From assembly GCA_039805565.1 (NCBI GenBank), contig JBDLTZ010000173.1, forward strand, positions 1 to 14,089: DNA of 14,089 bases, given 5' to 3'. Below are positions 12,860 through 14,089 of this stretch, piece by piece (position 1 is the first letter of the stretch; every line of letters starts with the position of its first letter). The position numbers and the translations under genes were made by a program. The notes beneath the pieces were generated by a model. The model worked only from the letters and a program-made list of their open reading frames with translations. It did not search any database and was not told the origin of the DNA. Origin of the DNA: CALJIC01 sp039805565. GTDB lineage: Bacteria > Chloroflexota > Chloroflexia > Chloroflexales > Roseiflexaceae.

Positions 12860-14089
12860 TCACCAGCCCTTTTTCTGGCCGGGGATCTGCGCGCCGAAAA
12901 TCTGCGGCGGGAGCTTGAAGCCGTGGGCCTCGAGGCGCGTCGAGAAGCGTGGGCGTGTGCCGGTGGGGCGCATCTCGGTGATCAGCTTACCCTCGGGCGT
13001 CTTGCCGAGGATGTGCAGCAGGAAGATATCCTGCAGCACCACCACGTCGCCCTCCATGCCCTGGACCTCGGTGACGTACGCCACCTTACGCTGGCCGTCC
13101 TCGAGGCGCGTCTGCTGCACGATCAGGTCCACGGCCGAGGCGATCTGCTCGCGGACGACACTGAGCGGGATGTCCATTCCGGCCATCATCGCCATCGTTT
13201 CCATACGGGCCACCGAATCGCGCGGCGTGTTCGCGTGCAGCGTGGAGAGCGACCCGTCGTGGCCGGTGTTCATCGCCTGGAGCATCGCCATCGTCTCGCC
13301 GCCGCGGCACTCACCGATCACGATTCGCTCGGGGCGCATACGCAGCGAGTTGATCACCAAGTCGTTGATCGTCACGCGGCCGGTGCCGTCGAGCTCCGCC
13401 GGCTTCGACTCGAGCCGCACCACGTGGTCCTGCCCGAGCTTGAGCTCAGCGCTGTCCTCGATCGTGACGATGCGCTCGTCCGACGGAATGAAGTTCGAGA
13501 GCACGTTGAGCAGCGTGGTCTTACCAGAGCCAGTGCCGCCGGCCACAATAATGTTGAGGCGGCTGACGACGCAGGCGCGCAGGAACTCGGCCATCTCGGG
13601 CGTCATCGAGCCGAACTTGATCAGATCCTCGATCTGCAGCTTCTTCTTGGAGAACTTACGGATGGTGATCGACGGGCCATCGATCGAGCAGGGCGGGATG
13701 ACAGCGTTGACGCGGCTGCCGTCAGGGAGACGCGCATCAACCATCGGCCACTTACGGTCAATGCGGCGGCCGAGCGGGCGGATGATACGGTCGATCACCT
13801 TCAGCACGTGCTCGTCGTTGGCGAACTTGATTGACGACAGGGTCAGCTTGCCACGCTGCTCGATGTAGACCATCTTGGGACCATTGACCATGATCTCAGA
13901 GATGCTTTCCTCGCGCAGGAGCTGCTCCATGGGGCCAAAGCCGAACAGCTCGTCCATGACCATCTCGTAGAGAGACTTGGCCTGCGCGTCGCTGAGGCTG
14001 ACACCGCTCTGGTTGTAGTAGTTCGTAAAGCGCTCCTGGAGCATGCGCTCGGACTCAGGCGTCCGCTTCAAGTCCGCTTGACTGCCCAG
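12860..14089 (-). CDS. cpaF: CpaF/TadA-type secretion ATPase (type II/IV secretion, Flp pilus family), 5' end outside the window
   Basis: The reading frame is open to the right edge, so the N-terminus is probably missing. A TTG at 14071 would give 403 residues and is used here for numbering. The N-terminal domain contains LFGFGPMEQLL (42-52) and SEIMVNGP (58-65). Walker A is GGTGSGKTT (178-186). The Asp box is TIEDSAEL (203-210), Walker B is RPERIVIGECRGGE (246-259) and the His box is NTGHDGSLSTLHAN (268-281), all canonical for the GspE/VirB11/TadA ATPase family. The NGP and RGGE forms fit CpaF. It forms a cytoplasmic hexamer powering assembly of Flp/Tad-type pili or related secretion. Partner genes (tadB, tadC, cpaB, flp prepilin) would be expected upstream on the minus strand, beyond the window; nothing downstream belongs to such a system. 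Confidence 0.92.
   Translation of the reverse strand: MGSQADLKRTPESERMLQERFTNYYNQSGVSLSDAQAKSLYEMVMDELFGFGPMEQLLREESISEIMVNGPKMVYIEQRGKLTLSSIKFANDEHVLKVIDRIIRPLGRRIDRKWPMVDARLPDGSRVNAVIPPCSIDGPSITIRKFSKKKLQIEDLIKFGSMTPEMAEFLRACVVSRLNIIVAGGTGSGKTTLLNVLSNFIPSDERIVTIEDSAELKLGQDHVVRLESKPAELDGTGRVTINDLVINSLRMRPERIVIGECRGGETMAMLQAMNTGHDGSLSTLHANTPRDSVARMETMAMMAGMDIPLSVVREQIASAVDLIVQQTRLEDGQRKVAYVTEVQGMEGDVVVLQDIFLLHILGKTPEGKLITEMRPTGTRPRFSTRLEAHGFKLPPQIFGAQIPGQKKGW

Noticed and set aside
12830..13868. Two long plus-strand reading frames (about 335 residues each) opposite cpaF
   Set aside because: They mirror the strongly conserved CpaF coding sequence, are rich in His/Arg/Asp or Ser/Arg as expected of antisense frames in GC-rich DNA, and show no domain motif.

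Overview
The window is ordinary bacterial chromosome, GC-rich, with closely packed genes on both strands. Several features point to Chloroflexota, most likely class Chloroflexia. One is the tandem C-terminal module ending in FERxRxExHPENA..PY.VLLGxLG on a secreted glycosidase. Another is a secreted KP-43-like subtilase ending in a short FLP-type tail. Orphan CpaF-type ATPases and multidomain cyclic-nucleotide-binding proteins also fit. The assignment rests on remembered family signatures, not a search. I see no rRNA, insertion sequence, prophage, CRISPR array or toxin-antitoxin pair.

Layout from left to right. 38-112 is an initiator tRNA-fMet(CAT), followed by a strong hairpin terminator and a plus-strand THUMP-domain tRNA methyltransferase (171-1307). 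Convergent to it is mnmG (1376-3436, minus), a tRNA wobble-uridine modification enzyme. So the left third is tRNA plus tRNA-modification genes. Upstream of mnmG, a terminator hairpin overlaps a near-perfect extended -10 box. Next comes a secreted GH99-like glycoside hydrolase (3526-5097, minus), divergent from a small lipoprotein (5185-5817, plus). The lipoprotein gene overlaps tail-to-tail with a RecQ-family helicase (5804-7732, minus). recQ is divergent from an unusual protein with two cyclic-nucleotide-binding domains and about four [4Fe-4S] cysteine motifs (7888-9336, plus). A large secreted subtilase follows (9408-11936, minus), divergent from a ComF-type phosphoribosyltransferase (12118-12765, plus). 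A shared terminator separates comF from a cpaF/tadA-type secretion ATPase (12860 to the right edge, minus), whose 5' end lies outside the window.

The genes look like single-gene transcription units in alternating orientation rather than an operon. Neighbours share divergent promoter regions or convergent terminators. Four likely promoters share an extended -10 of the form TGGTAnnAT. Apart from the tRNA-related group on the left, I see no pathway linking neighbours.

I did not find a clear undescribed system. The items most worth a second look are the double-CNB/polyferredoxin fusion, the in-frame repeat-derived insertion in MnmG, the promoter-within-terminator arrangement upstream of mnmG, and the GH99 enzyme with its tandem C-terminal modules. 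No stretch longer than about 200 bases lacks a gene; the largest gaps (7733-7887 and 11937-12117) are divergent promoter regions.
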